DNA of 64,000 bases, from assembly GCF_048159605.1 (NCBI RefSeq), contig NZ_JBLREB010000002.1, positions 248,001 through 312,000 of the forward strand, read 5' to 3'. Positions 17,683-24,983 of this stretch are shown in pieces. Each line of letters starts with the position of its first letter. Within the stretch, counting starts at the first letter, position 1. Below the pieces are notes generated by a model that worked only from the letters and a program-made list of their open reading frames with translations, did not search any database and was not told where the DNA came from. The stretch is from Ectobacillus polymachus (lineage in GTDB: Bacteria; Bacillota; Bacilli; Bacillales; Bacillaceae_G). The translations under genes and the position numbers were made by a program.

Positions 17683-17914
17683 CGCTACAGTTCTCGTTAG
17701 GCGAGGCGTCTGTGTAAACATAGGCCACTGCCCGGAAATGTCGAAAGACGCCAATGGGTAGAACAGGTATTGCCGGATTAAGGCTTTACTTAAGGTGGCT
17801 GAGTTGTAAAACTCTACGTTGCACAGTGCTGAAGCTATAGCTAGGGGGATTTAGAGCTGCATGTTATTTAATTTGTCATGCATCCCCCTGTTTAGTAGAA
17901 CAGGGGGTTTTTTG
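17683..17914 (+). ncRNA. M-box (ykoK leader) Mg2+ riboswitch
   Basis: The segment TCGTTAGGCGAGGCGTCTGT, then CACTGCCCGGAAATGTCGAA and AGACGCCAATGGGT, and the closing ACAGTGCTGAAGCTATAG reproduce the conserved core of the M-box family. It folds around Mg2+ and terminates transcription when Mg2+ is plentiful. The expression platform is visible: CCCCCTGTT/AACAGGGGG (17884-17907) with a T-run is the terminator, and AGGGGGAT...GCATG at 17843-17862 can pair with CATGCATCCCCCT as antiterminator. It lies upstream of the Nramp-related gene and therefore probably controls it. Confidence 0.95.
17884..17913 (+). terminator. Riboswitch-controlled terminator
   Basis: Nine-base-pair stem CCCCCTGTT/AACAGGGGG, 6-nt loop, six T residues; it is mutually exclusive with the antiterminator described for the M-box. 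Confidence 0.92.
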
Positions 17915-18090
17915 CGTTTCCCCGGGTCGCCTAGGATAGGCTTGTTATTTTAATAATGAAAAGAGCTTATCTGCCGTTACACAGTGAAGATTGTAGCGCA
18001 TATACTAAATGGATTCAAACAACATGAAGATTTTTCCCGGTTAGAAGATTGTGGTGGATTCGAATATCAAATAAAGGAGTTGAGGAATGA

Positions 18091-18168
18091 ATGCCAGACA
18101 GTGGTCAGTCGGGAGACAGTAGTAAGCGGAGGAGTAATAGTGCTGCGCGCAACAGATATGTCAAATAG
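18091..18168 (+). CDS. Possible 25-codon leader peptide
   Basis: ATG at 18091, preceded by GAGG (18082-18085) and AAAGGAG (18073-18079), opens a 25-codon frame (MPDSGQSGDSSKRRSNSAAR...) ending at TAG 18166-18168. Its 3' half covers GGAGGAG (18128-18134) and CGCGCAACA (18146-18154), the left arms of a long hairpin. An overlapping 11-codon frame from ATG 18087 and a 66-codon frame from GTG 17984 are alternatives. Translation here is inferred, not shown. Confidence 0.35.
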   Translation: MPDSGQSGDSSKRRSNSAARNRYVK

Positions 18169-18239
18169 AATAGAAGAAAGATAGTATTGGCGTATGTGTT
18201 GCGCGTAGTAGCTCCTCCGATAGAAGAGATAAGGAGGAG
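18128..18239 (+). promoter_or_regulatory. Candidate translational switch at the Nramp ribosome-binding site
   Basis: Left arms GGAGGAG (18128-18134) and CGCGCAACA (18146-18154) are fully complementary to TGTTGCGCG (18197-18205) and CTCCTCC (18212-18218). The same CTCCTCC can instead pair with GGAGGAG at 18233-18239, the ribosome-binding site of the transporter, across a 14-nt loop. The two pairings exclude each other, so the upstream hairpin would free the ribosome-binding site. Confidence 0.6.
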
Positions 18240-18245
18240 AGCGAG

Positions 18246-19862
18246 ATGAGTCAAGTTAAGAAAGCGGCGGTTTTAGACCATGCACATGTTGGGGATATTC
18301 ATGGTGCGTTTGGTTCCATTTCTCAGCACGATTTAGATCCACGGAATGATTTTCGTTCCCGTTTGAAGACGTTGCTTGCGGTTATGGGTCCAGGTTTGAT
18401 TGTAATGGTTGGGGATAATGATGCAGGTGGTGTGGCAACGTATGCACAAGCAGGGCAAAATTATGGCACGAGCCTATTATGGGTTTTGCTTCTGCTCATT
18501 CCTGTGTTAATTGTTTGTCAAGAAATGGTTGTACGGCTCGGCCTTGTTACGGGTGTTGGCCATGCACAGCTTATTTTCAATCGGTTCGGTAAGTTTTGGG
18601 GTTGGTTTTCTGTTGGGGACTTATTTCTTGTTAATTTCTTGACGATTGTAACGGAGTTTATTGGAATTAGCTTGGCGATGGCTCATTTTGGTGTGAGTCC
18701 CTATATAAGCGTTCCGGTTGCAGGTGTTATGCTTATTATGTTTACGATTTCCGGCAGCTTCCGCAGCTGGGAGCGGTTTATGTATTTGTTTATCATAACG
18801 AATTTTATTGCCATTCCGATGGCATTTATGGCGCATCCAACGCTTACTCCGATTATGACGGGCTTTTTCGTTCCTCATATTCAAGGTGGATTGAACGGCA
18901 ATGTTATGCTTCTCATCATCGGAATTGTTGGTACAACAGTAGCACCTTGGCAGCTATTCTTCCAACAATCCAATGTCATTGATAAACGACTTACTCCACG
19001 TTGGATGAAATATGAACGTGCGGATACGATTATTGGAGCATTCGTTGTTGTTATTGGGGCAGCAGCGCTTATTATTACGACGGCGTTTGCGTTCCAAGGA
19101 ACACATTTTGCGGGTAACTTTAATGATAGCGGTGCGGTTGCATCAGGACTTACCAGCACGCTTGGTCCTGTTGTTGGCAACATCTTTGCCATTGTGCTTT
19201 TGAATGCATCTATTATCGGTGCAGCAGCGCTTACGCTTTCTACTTCTTATGCGTTCGGTGACGTATTTATGGTGAAGCATTCCCTTCACCGTTCTTGGAA
19301 GGATGCAAAGCTTTTCTATGCTGTGTATGTTTTCATTATTGCTGCAGCAGGAGCGATTGTCCTTATTCCTCATGCTCCGCTTGGTTTGATTACAATTCTT
19401 GTGCAAGCATTAGCAGGGGTACTCCTTCCTAGTGCGACTGTGTTTTTAGTTCTTCTTTGCAATGATAAGCATGTACTTGGTCCATGGGTAAATAAACCAT
19501 GGCAAAACGCAGTTAGCATGGTGATTGTAGGTGCACTGGTTATGCTGTCACTTATTTTAGCAACAACGACTATTTTTCCAGATATCAATGTACCGATGCT
19601 TGTTGAAGTGTTAGCAATCATTTTTGGCATTACCTTATTGATCGCAGGGGCATGGTGGTGGAAAAATAATCGTAATCAACCACGAGTGAAAGAAGTGGTT
19701 GATGAGGAAGAACGCATAGAATGGCGCATGGATCCGCTTGAAGATTTACCACCTGTTAAAGGATCAAAGGGACGTACGTTTGGAATGGTAACCTTACGAT
19801 TGTATTTAATTGTTGCGGTCGGTATGTTAGTTGTGAAAGCATTCCAATTAGCACTTGGATGA
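18246..19862 (+). CDS. Nramp-related divalent cation transporter, probably Mg2+
   Basis: 538 aa, about 11-12 transmembrane helices. It aligns with the Nramp fold, but the metal-site residues differ from MntH. The TM1 DPGN motif reads D-A-G-G (Asp59-Gly62 in GDNDAGGVATY), so Pro and Asn are lost. The TM6 Met-Pro-His reads Ala233-Pro234-Trp235 (GTTVAPWQLFF), so the soft Met ligand is lost. These changes are characteristic of Nramp-related Mg2+ transporters (NRMT), first noticed through M-box linkage in Clostridium. An M-box precedes this gene, which agrees. Start ATG 18246 follows GGAGGAG by 6 nt. Mn2+ transport cannot be excluded from sequence alone. Confidence 0.88.
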   Translation: MSQVKKAAVLDHAHVGDIHGAFGSISQHDLDPRNDFRSRLKTLLAVMGPGLIVMVGDNDAGGVATYAQAGQNYGTSLLWVLLLLIPVLIVCQEMVVRLGLVTGVGHAQLIFNRFGKFWGWFSVGDLFLVNFLTIVTEFIGISLAMAHFGVSPYISVPVAGVMLIMFTISGSFRSWERFMYLFIITNFIAIPMAFMAHPTLTPIMTGFFVPHIQGGLNGNVMLLIIGIVGTTVAPWQLFFQQSNVIDKRLTPRWMKYERADTIIGAFVVVIGAAALIITTAFAFQGTHFAGNFNDSGAVASGLTSTLGPVVGNIFAIVLLNASIIGAAALTLSTSYAFGDVFMVKHSLHRSWKDAKLFYAVYVFIIAAAGAIVLIPHAPLGLITILVQALAGVLLPSATVFLVLLCNDKHVLGPWVNKPWQNAVSMVIVGALVMLSLILATTTIFPDINVPMLVEVLAIIFGITLLIAGAWWWKNNRNQPRVKEVVDEEERIEWRMDPLEDLPPVKGSKGRTFGMVTLRLYLIVAVGMLVVKAFQLALG

Positions 19863-19870
19863 TACGGGAA

Positions 19871-19905
19871 GAAGCCTGCTAGGAAGGCTTCTTTCTTCTT
19901 TTTCG
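19871..19905 (+). terminator. Terminator after the Nramp-related gene
   Basis: GAAGCCT/AGGCTTC stem with a 7-nt loop followed by a T-rich tract. Confidence 0.85.
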
Positions 19906-20012
19906 ATACAAAAAGTGTTCGTTTATAGAAGATTTTACTATTGCTATTTATCGTAAAAAGCTGTATACCATCATATATAGAGATTTTAACTATAGGGAGA
20001 GGAAGAACGATT

Positions 20013-20468
20013 ATGAAAGTGTATAACAGACTATTATCATTCGCTATTGCATTTACGCTTTTGTTTTTACCTGTTGTTGCACAGGCAAAGGGATTTAGCG
20101 GCGGATCAAGTTCAAGCTCTTCTAGAAGCAGCAGTTCCGTACACAGCAGCAGTTCTTCAAACTCTGGTACGTATCATTCTGGCTATAAGGCTCCTTCGTC
20201 TAGTGTGCAATCGAAGCAGCCATCTTATAATAATAATTCGGCAAATACGACCCAATCAAAGCCTAGATCTGGCTTCTCTAGCTTCTTTTCTCATGCAGCA
20301 GCCTTTGGCGCTGGTGCATTTCTAGGAAATATGTTCCATCCGTTTGGTGGGTATGGATATGGAGGCATGGGAGTAGGTCACGGTTTCTCTTTATTTGGAT
20401 TATTGGCAGATATCTTAGTGATTGCTCTTATCGTATGGGTATTTCGCCGTATATTTGCAAGACGATAG
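20013..20468 (+). CDS. Secreted/membrane Ser- and Gly-rich protein
   Basis: 151 aa. A signal peptide ends near VVAQAKG (about residue 25), followed by a serine-rich stretch with repeated SSS, a Gly/Phe/His-rich segment, a C-terminal transmembrane helix and a basic end (RRIFARR). Start ATG 20013 follows AGGGAGAGGAAGAACG; the longer frame from 19941 has no ribosome site. The DUF2653 gene follows after 15 nt and is probably co-transcribed. I do not recognise the family. Confidence 0.75.
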   Translation: MKVYNRLLSFAIAFTLLFLPVVAQAKGFSGGSSSSSSRSSSSVHSSSSSNSGTYHSGYKAPSSSVQSKQPSYNNNSANTTQSKPRSGFSSFFSHAAAFGAGAFLGNMFHPFGGYGYGGMGVGHGFSLFGLLADILVIALIVWVFRRIFARR

Positions 20469-20483
20469 GAAGGGGAAGTAGCC

Positions 20484-20777
20484 ATGAAACTTTATTTTGA
20501 AGAACAAGATGTTGTGGATGCGGTTTGTGTGTACGAAGCATCTCTTCATTCATACCGTCCTGAACAAATCGATGTGGATTTGCAATTTAATCAAGAACAG
20601 AAATTTCATGCAAGTGCTCGCCTGCCGTATCGTACGGTCGAACTGAATGAACAGGATTTAATTGATGCGATTGCTGTTTACTTGCGTGACTATCACAACT
20701 TTATGCCAGACCGGTTACGCATTGATTTGCAATTTGATCCGGCAACAGGTATTACAGCAGATATTATTGCAGAGTAA
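20484..20777 (+). CDS. DUF2653 family protein, YxcD-like
   Basis: 97 aa soluble protein made of two similar halves: LYFEEQDVVDAVCVYEASLH...VDLQFN and VELNEQDLIDAIAVYLRDYH...IDLQFD, an internal duplication. This matches the DUF2653/YxcD family of Bacillus, of unknown function. AGGAAGGGGAAG precedes the ATG. It lies 15 nt downstream of the Ser/Gly-rich membrane protein. Confidence 0.8.
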   Translation: MKLYFEEQDVVDAVCVYEASLHSYRPEQIDVDLQFNQEQKFHASARLPYRTVELNEQDLIDAIAVYLRDYHNFMPDRLRIDLQFDPATGITADIIAE

Positions 20778-20784
20778 GGTGTTT

Positions 20785-20822
20785 AGGCAAAGAAGCTACT
20801 CGAATGAGTAGCTTCTTTTGCA
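20785..20822 (+). terminator. Terminator after the DUF2653 gene
   Basis: GCAAAGAAGCTACTC pairs with GAGTAGCTTCTTTTGC (one bulge), with T-rich sequence inside and after the right arm. Confidence 0.85.
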
Positions 20823-20841
20823 TTTTATTTTAGAAATTTTT

Positions 20842-20870
20842 TTATAAACATTACGTACATATACTATAAT
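20842..20870 (+). promoter_or_regulatory. Promoter of the small membrane protein gene
   Basis: TATAAT at 20865-20870 with TTATAA 17 bp upstream (20842-20847). Confidence 0.4.
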
Positions 20871-20963
20871 AGTAGTAGGTAAACGTAAAAAATTATATCC
20901 TAATAAACTACTTATGTGTGTTCGATTCATTTATCATATTTTTAAAAAAGGTGGTTGGATATT

Positions 20964-21155
20964 ATGACTATTTTAAGAGAACTTATTATTAGATGTGTAT
21001 TAGTTGTTGTATTAAATGATGCCATTATATTTTACGTGCTTAGTAAACGTTCTCAGAAAATAACATTGCCTTTAGCAATTGGAATTATAGTAATCACATG
21101 TATCGCATTAGTAATTAATATTTGGTATTGTCTTTATCGAAACGGAATAAAATAA
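20964..21155 (+). CDS. Small two-helix membrane protein
   Basis: 63 aa with two hydrophobic helices (about 5-25 and 36-58) around a short basic loop (LSKRSQK). Start ATG 20964 follows AAAGGTGG; a TTG in frame at 20955 is less likely. No family recognised. It has its own promoter and terminator. Confidence 0.6.
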   Translation: MTILRELIIRCVLVVVLNDAIIFYVLSKRSQKITLPLAIGIIVITCIALVINIWYCLYRNGIK

Positions 21156-21193
21156 ACGTATTTTTTTACTATAAATTCACTTGGAATTTTAAA

Positions 21194-21238
21194 CAAAAAA
21201 GACCAACAAATCGATATACAAATTTGATGGTCTTTTTA
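21194..21238 (+). terminator. Terminator after the small membrane protein
   Basis: AAAAAGACCA/TGGTCTTTTT outer stem, then CAAAT/ATTTG after one mismatch; T-rich right side. Confidence 0.85.
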
Positions 21239-21363
21239 TTTTACATTTTTAATTTCTGCGATAGGTTGATTTGTACTGAATCATTTTTCTCCTATGCAGG
21301 AAAGAGCCCTAGCGAGAGCGAAAGTTACAATTTCATTCTGACATAACGAAGGAGAGGTTTCAT

Positions 21364-21798
21364 GTGAATTGGTTATTCTATGTACTTGCGTTACTGAGCG
21401 GTGTGGTGCTGGCGCTGCAGGCAGCGATTAACGGCGGACTTGGGAAGCGAATTGGTTCGATAGAAGGAGCGTTCGTTTCCTTTTCGGTGGGCACTCTTGC
21501 CTTGCTGGTAGCTGTCTTATTCATTGGAAAGGGGACGCTCCCTTCCTTAGCAGGTATTCCGAAATATCAGCTTACCGGCGGTTTGATGGGAGCATTTTAT
21601 GTAGCGATTTCCGTTATGGTTGTACCGAAGCTTGGCGTAGCCTCGACGCTTACGGCTGTTATCGTAGGGCAGCTTATTATGGGATCGATCATTGATCACT
21701 ATGCCTTGCTTGGCGGAAAGCAGATTTCCTTTGATATGAAGAGAGCATTAGCGCTTGTTTGTTTAGGAGTAGGTTTATGGTTATTTTACAAGAAATAA
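21364..21798 (+). CDS. DMT-superfamily transporter, DUF606/YdcZ type
   Basis: 144 aa with five hydrophobic helices: the half-size DUF606 family of the drug/metabolite transporter superfamily, which works as pairs or dimers. Typical starting motif LALQAAINGGLGKRIG. Start is GTG 21364 after GGAGAGG; ATG 21361 is out of frame and meets a stop at once. No partner half-gene lies next to it, so it is probably a homodimer. Substrate unknown. Confidence 0.8.
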   Translation: MNWLFYVLALLSGVVLALQAAINGGLGKRIGSIEGAFVSFSVGTLALLVAVLFIGKGTLPSLAGIPKYQLTGGLMGAFYVAISVMVVPKLGVASTLTAVIVGQLIMGSIIDHYALLGGKQISFDMKRALALVCLGVGLWLFYKK

Positions 21799-21854
21799 AA
21801 ATTCTATATATTAAAATATTATGTTAAAATGGTGTTTAGTAAGGAGGTGAAGCG

Positions 21855-22355
21855 ATGACAGGACGTGTTCATTTTCAAGAAGAACAGTACTTTCAAAGAC
21901 AGATAGAATCCTTATTTAGTAAGCAGAAATCGAATTTAAGAAGTTTTCTCCCGTATGCGGATATTCGGCATGTAGGTAGTACGGCAGTTCCAGGTATGAT
22001 TACGAAGGGCGATCTTGATATACAAGTGCGTGTAGCTGAGAAGGACTTTGAGGCAGCGAAGAAAATATTAGATGCCCTGTATGATCGGAACGAGGGAAGC
22101 CCTACAACGGAACATTTTATATCCTTTAAAGATGACAGCATCAAACCACCGCTTGGGATTCAGCTTACCGTAAAAGATAGCGAATTCGATATTTTCTGGA
22201 AAATTACAGAAGTGCTGAAAGAAAGTGAATCATGGCGAAGTGCATATAATGAATTAAAGCAAACATTCGAAGGACATGATATGGAAGAGTATCGCAAGGC
22301 CAAGTCGGACTTCTTACAACGTTTGATGCAAACATCCTTGTTCCAAGCAAAATAA
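21855..22355 (+). CDS. GrpB-like (UPF0157) nucleotidyltransferase-fold protein
   Basis: 166 aa. HVGSTAVPGM followed by KGDLDIQVRV is the conserved GSTAVPG...DIDI core of the GrpB/UPF0157 family, a minimal nucleotidyltransferase fold. Activity is not known for close relatives. AAGGAGGTGAAGCG gives a very strong ribosome-binding site. It stands alone between two terminators. Confidence 0.85.
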   Translation: MTGRVHFQEEQYFQRQIESLFSKQKSNLRSFLPYADIRHVGSTAVPGMITKGDLDIQVRVAEKDFEAAKKILDALYDRNEGSPTTEHFISFKDDSIKPPLGIQLTVKDSEFDIFWKITEVLKESESWRSAYNELKQTFEGHDMEEYRKAKSDFLQRLMQTSLFQAK

Positions 22356-22370
22356 TCGTACATAACAAGA

Positions 22371-22401
22371 GAGTGTCAGGGGAGCTGATGCTCTTTTTTT
22401 G
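22371..22401 (+). terminator. Terminator after the GrpB-like gene
   Basis: GAGTGTCAG/CTGATGCTC nine-pair stem (two G-U), short loop, long T-run. Confidence 0.85.
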
Positions 22402-22426
22402 TCGAAAAAATAAATTTTCCATTTTT

Positions 22427-22456
22427 GTATAGATTATCTGAATATTGTTCACAATG
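22427..22456 (+). promoter_or_regulatory. Sigma-F promoter of spoIIQ
   Basis: GTATA (22427-22431), a 15-bp spacer, and GTTCACAATG (22447-22456) fit the sigma-F consensus (GYATA, 15 bp, GGNNANANTR) with one mismatch. This is the expected forespore promoter for spoIIQ. Confidence 0.75.
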
Positions 22457-22475
22457 TTGCTGAGGTGATAATCGA

Positions 22476-23306
22476 ATGAGAAATGGAGAAAATAAGCAAT
22501 CTCGAAAAGTAGTACGCTTGTTTCAAAAACGTTGGGTTTTTCCTGCTGTGTATATTGTGAGTGCAGCTGTTATTTTATCTGCAGCTCTTTGGTACCAAAT
22601 GAGTAATGATAATCAAAGTGTGCAGCAGGCGCCATCTGCACCATATAGCCAGCATGAAGCGCCATCTGTACCTGTTACGAAGGTAGCGGAGGTGTTGAAG
22701 CTTCCTGTAGCTGATACTGCGAGCGTTTCCGTTAAGAAGAAATTCTATGAAGACAAGGCTCCAGCCGCTGAGCAAGAGCAAGCACTCGTATTCTATAACA
22801 ACACATATACTCCGAACACAGGAATCGATCTTGTGGCAGGTAACGGTGAAAAAATGTTTGATGTAACCGCTGCCGTAAGCGGAACCGTGACAAAAGCGGA
22901 AAAAGATGCGCTTCTTGGCTATATCGTAGCAATTGACAACGGTAACGGTATTTCTACCTTCTACCAAAGCCTAAACGACACAAAGGTAGAAGTTGGTCAA
23001 AACGTAACACAAGGACAAGTCCTTGGACAAGCTGGACTTAGCGAAATGAACAAGGAGCTTGGCTACCACGTTCACTTCGAGCTTCGCAAAGACGGCGTAG
23101 CTGTAAACCCTGAGAAATTTCTAGACAAATCTCTTACGGACGTGAAAGCAGAGCCAACAACTGCACCAGCTAAAGACTCTACAGATGACCAAAAAGATCC
23201 AGCGAAGAATGACAATCAACAATCCGATAACCAAACATCTGGTAACTCTGGCAACGATCAACAGCCAGACGATAGTCAAAACCAAGATTCTTCTTCAAAT
23301 AATTAA
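22476..23306 (+). CDS. spoIIQ: Stage II sporulation protein Q
   Basis: Forespore membrane protein that pairs with SpoIIIAH of the mother cell to zip the engulfing membranes. 276 aa: one transmembrane helix (about 20-40), then a LytM/M23 domain. The domain keeps Asp118 (NTGID) and His198/His200 (GYHVHFEL), but the first zinc His of the HxxxD motif is Asn114, so it is probably a non-catalytic LytM, as in Bacillus SpoIIQ. A disordered tail (226-276) is rich in Asp, Gln, Asn and Ser. GAGGTGATAATCG precedes the ATG. Monocistronic between a sigma-F promoter and a terminator. Confidence 0.95.
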   Translation: MRNGENKQSRKVVRLFQKRWVFPAVYIVSAAVILSAALWYQMSNDNQSVQQAPSAPYSQHEAPSVPVTKVAEVLKLPVADTASVSVKKKFYEDKAPAAEQEQALVFYNNTYTPNTGIDLVAGNGEKMFDVTAAVSGTVTKAEKDALLGYIVAIDNGNGISTFYQSLNDTKVEVGQNVTQGQVLGQAGLSEMNKELGYHVHFELRKDGVAVNPEKFLDKSLTDVKAEPTTAPAKDSTDDQKDPAKNDNQQSDNQTSGNSGNDQQPDDSQNQDSSSNN

Positions 23307-23320
23307 TGGTTGTATGGGAG

Positions 23321-23360
23321 GAAGCTGTCTTATCAGTCACGATAAGGCGGCTTTTCTTAT
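23321..23360 (+). terminator. Terminator after spoIIQ
   Basis: GAAGCTGTCTTATC pairs with GATAAGGCGGCTTTTC (two G-U) around a 6-nt loop. Confidence 0.8.
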
Positions 23361-23374
23361 GTATATTTGTTACT

Positions 23375-23526
23375 TCCAGGAAGTTTCTTAATTTCGTTCC
23401 GGCTTCAATCGCTTCCGTACGATTTTTCCCTTTATTATTTGCGTCAGAAAAAAAGTCACGAATAAATTGATTGTATTCAAATTGAGGAGCAATTTGTTTC
23501 TGATAGGATGGGTCTTTCTTTCGATT
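23375..23526 (-). pseudogene. Remnant of a DUF6434-like gene
   Basis: On the minus strand this stretch reads RKKDPSYQKQIAPQFEYNQF, IRDFFSDANNKGKNRTEAIE and so on, without a start codon or ribosome-binding site. The EYNQFIRDFF...GKNRTEAI pattern resembles the C-terminal domain annotated DUF6434 (often next to SAP-like proteins). Only about 50 codons survive, so it is a decayed gene. Family assignment is from memory of the motif. Confidence 0.4.
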
Positions 23527-23572
23527 AAAACGATATATAATATCCTAAATCCTGATAAATTAAGGAATGTTG

Positions 23573-23602
23573 AAAAAAGACGGCACTAGGCCGTCTTTTT
23601 AA
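23573..23602. terminator. Bidirectional terminator
   Basis: AAAAAGACGGC/GCCGTCTTTTT with a 5-nt loop; works in either direction. It lies just before repeat array 2. Confidence 0.8.
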
Positions 23603-23626
23603 GAGGTTCTGAATGGGCCACAGAGG

Positions 23627-23745
23627 TTTTATTGACGAAATCGATATATTTATCAACAAAAAAGCATCGTTTATCGACGAAAATTAAAATATATCGACGA
23701 AAAGCAGACTTTTATCAACGAATTTCCTCGATTTATCGATTTTTC
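23627..23745 (+). repeat. Array 2: six TTTATCGACGAAA-type motifs at 21-bp pitch
   Basis: TAT(C/T)(G/A)ACG-type cores begin at 23630, 23651, 23672, 23692, 23713 and 23734, that is 21, 21, 20, 21, 21 bp apart. The consensus is TTTATCGACGAAA, a T/A variant of the array 1 core. Same orientation as the other arrays. The spurious frame 23632-23829 across it is not a gene. Confidence 0.85.
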
Positions 23746-23851
23746 GCAAAATCCGACACATTTCGCCCCGCACTCCCCCTACTTATTCTGAAATACTCGC
23801 TTCATACGCCGCTTGCAGCCGTTTGGTAGATGACAGGGGAGGGGGAGATAG

Positions 23852-24004
23852 ATGTCGACGGGCTGGACGGTTACCGTCGTGGTATTGTCATTCTTCTTTG
23901 TCATTGTTTTCTTTGTTATGGGTACGCGGCCGGAGACTTCTGGTGATTCAAGTTTTCGAAATGAAGGAGAGGACACAGATGAAAATAAGAAAGAGAGCGT
24001 TTAG
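23852..24004 (+). CDS. Small single-span membrane protein
   Basis: 50 aa: one transmembrane helix (about 5-24, VTVVVLSFFFVIVFFVMG) and a charged cytoplasmic-type tail rich in Glu and Asp (GEDTDENKKESV). GGGGAGGGGGA lies directly upstream of the ATG, a strong ribosome-binding site. Not recognised. It is short enough to be missed by length cut-offs. Confidence 0.6.
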   Translation: MSTGWTVTVVVLSFFFVIVFFVMGTRPETSGDSSFRNEGEDTDENKKESV

Positions 24005-24145
24005 TAAACAGCTTTCTTTTATCTATGCTTTATTTTATTATCTACTTCATTCAAAAAATATGGCGCATTCAATGTACGTTTTGCAACGTTAATGGTACAA
24101 GCCAATATTTTTTAAATATCTGAGGTTCTTTATGAATGTGAAATA

Positions 24146-24979
24146 TCATAAACAATTTTCTAATGTCAAAAGTACTAATTTTTCTATTGCCTTAGCAACG
24201 CCATTATCTGTATTTGAATCCGTTATATATTTTACAGATTTTCGAATTTCTTGAGGGGCATTTCCCATTGCGACTCCCAACCCTACATATCCGAGCATTT
24301 CCAAATCATTATAACTATCCCCAATAGCCATCACTTCTTTTGGATCTATATTGTAAAAGTTTTCGATTACGTATTTTACAGCATTAATTTTTGTGGCTTT
24401 TTTATTGGTTACTTCCAAATAGATAGTACCTGATTTATGAATGGAGGATGTTAAATCTTTATTTTCTTTTAAAACTTTTTCGGCTTCTAAAATAACGTCT
24501 TTTTCACCAATCATCATTATTTTATGGATGGGAGCGCTGCTATCAATGAATTCCTTTACATTTAAAATGACTGGAGACAATCCGGTTAAATCCTTCTCAA
24601 TTTGAACTCCTCTATCTATCTTTGAAGCATACCATTTTGTTTCAGAATATATGCTTAAACTTATTGTTGGAAATTGAGTAGTAATGATATCATAAATAAT
24701 TTTTGATTCATTTGGTTCTATGAAAATACTAGAAATACTTTCAAAACTTCCATTTTGATATTTGGAGATAAATCCACCGTTGTAACTTATTATTGGCGTA
24801 CCCAGTTCTAATTGACTATAATAATCCATCATTTCTTCCTGTGACCTGGCGGATACCAAAATAAAGGGGATGTTTTTTTGTGTTAACTTTTTAATCGTAT
24901 CAATGTTTACTTTGGTTAATTCGCCCCCCGGTTTAATTAAAGTTCCATCAATATCTGAAAAGATTAGTTTTGGAATCAT
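24146..24979 (-). CDS. Cof-type HAD-superfamily phosphatase
   Basis: 277 aa. HAD motif I FSDIDGTL (Asp9, Asp11 nucleophile pair), motif II in FILVSARS, and the C-terminal GDSYNDLEMLGYVGLGVAMGNA, typical of the Cof/IIB subfamily that dephosphorylates sugar phosphates or nucleotides. The start at 24979 is 8 nt after GAGGAG; the ATG at 24994 overlaps that site. It follows the DeoR gene by 4 nt in the same operon, so a sugar-phosphate substrate is likely (inference). Confidence 0.88.
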   Translation of the reverse strand: MIPKLIFSDIDGTLIKPGGELTKVNIDTIKKLTQKNIPFILVSARSQEEMMDYYSQLELGTPIISYNGGFISKYQNGSFESISSIFIEPNESKIIYDIITTQFPTISLSIYSETKWYASKIDRGVQIEKDLTGLSPVILNVKEFIDSSAPIHKIMMIGEKDVILEAEKVLKENKDLTSSIHKSGTIYLEVTNKKATKINAVKYVIENFYNIDPKEVMAIGDSYNDLEMLGYVGLGVAMGNAPQEIRKSVKYITDSNTDNGVAKAIEKLVLLTLENCL

Positions 24980-24983
24980 AGTA

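Noticed and set aside
17683..17914. Manganese (yybP-ykoY) riboswitch, suggested by the Nramp gene
   Set aside because: The sequence core is that of the M-box; the yybP-ykoY signature is absent.
17984..18184. 66-codon frame upstream of the Nramp-related gene
   Set aside because: GTG start without a ribosome site, protein-like quality poor, and it competes with a better leader ORF in another frame.
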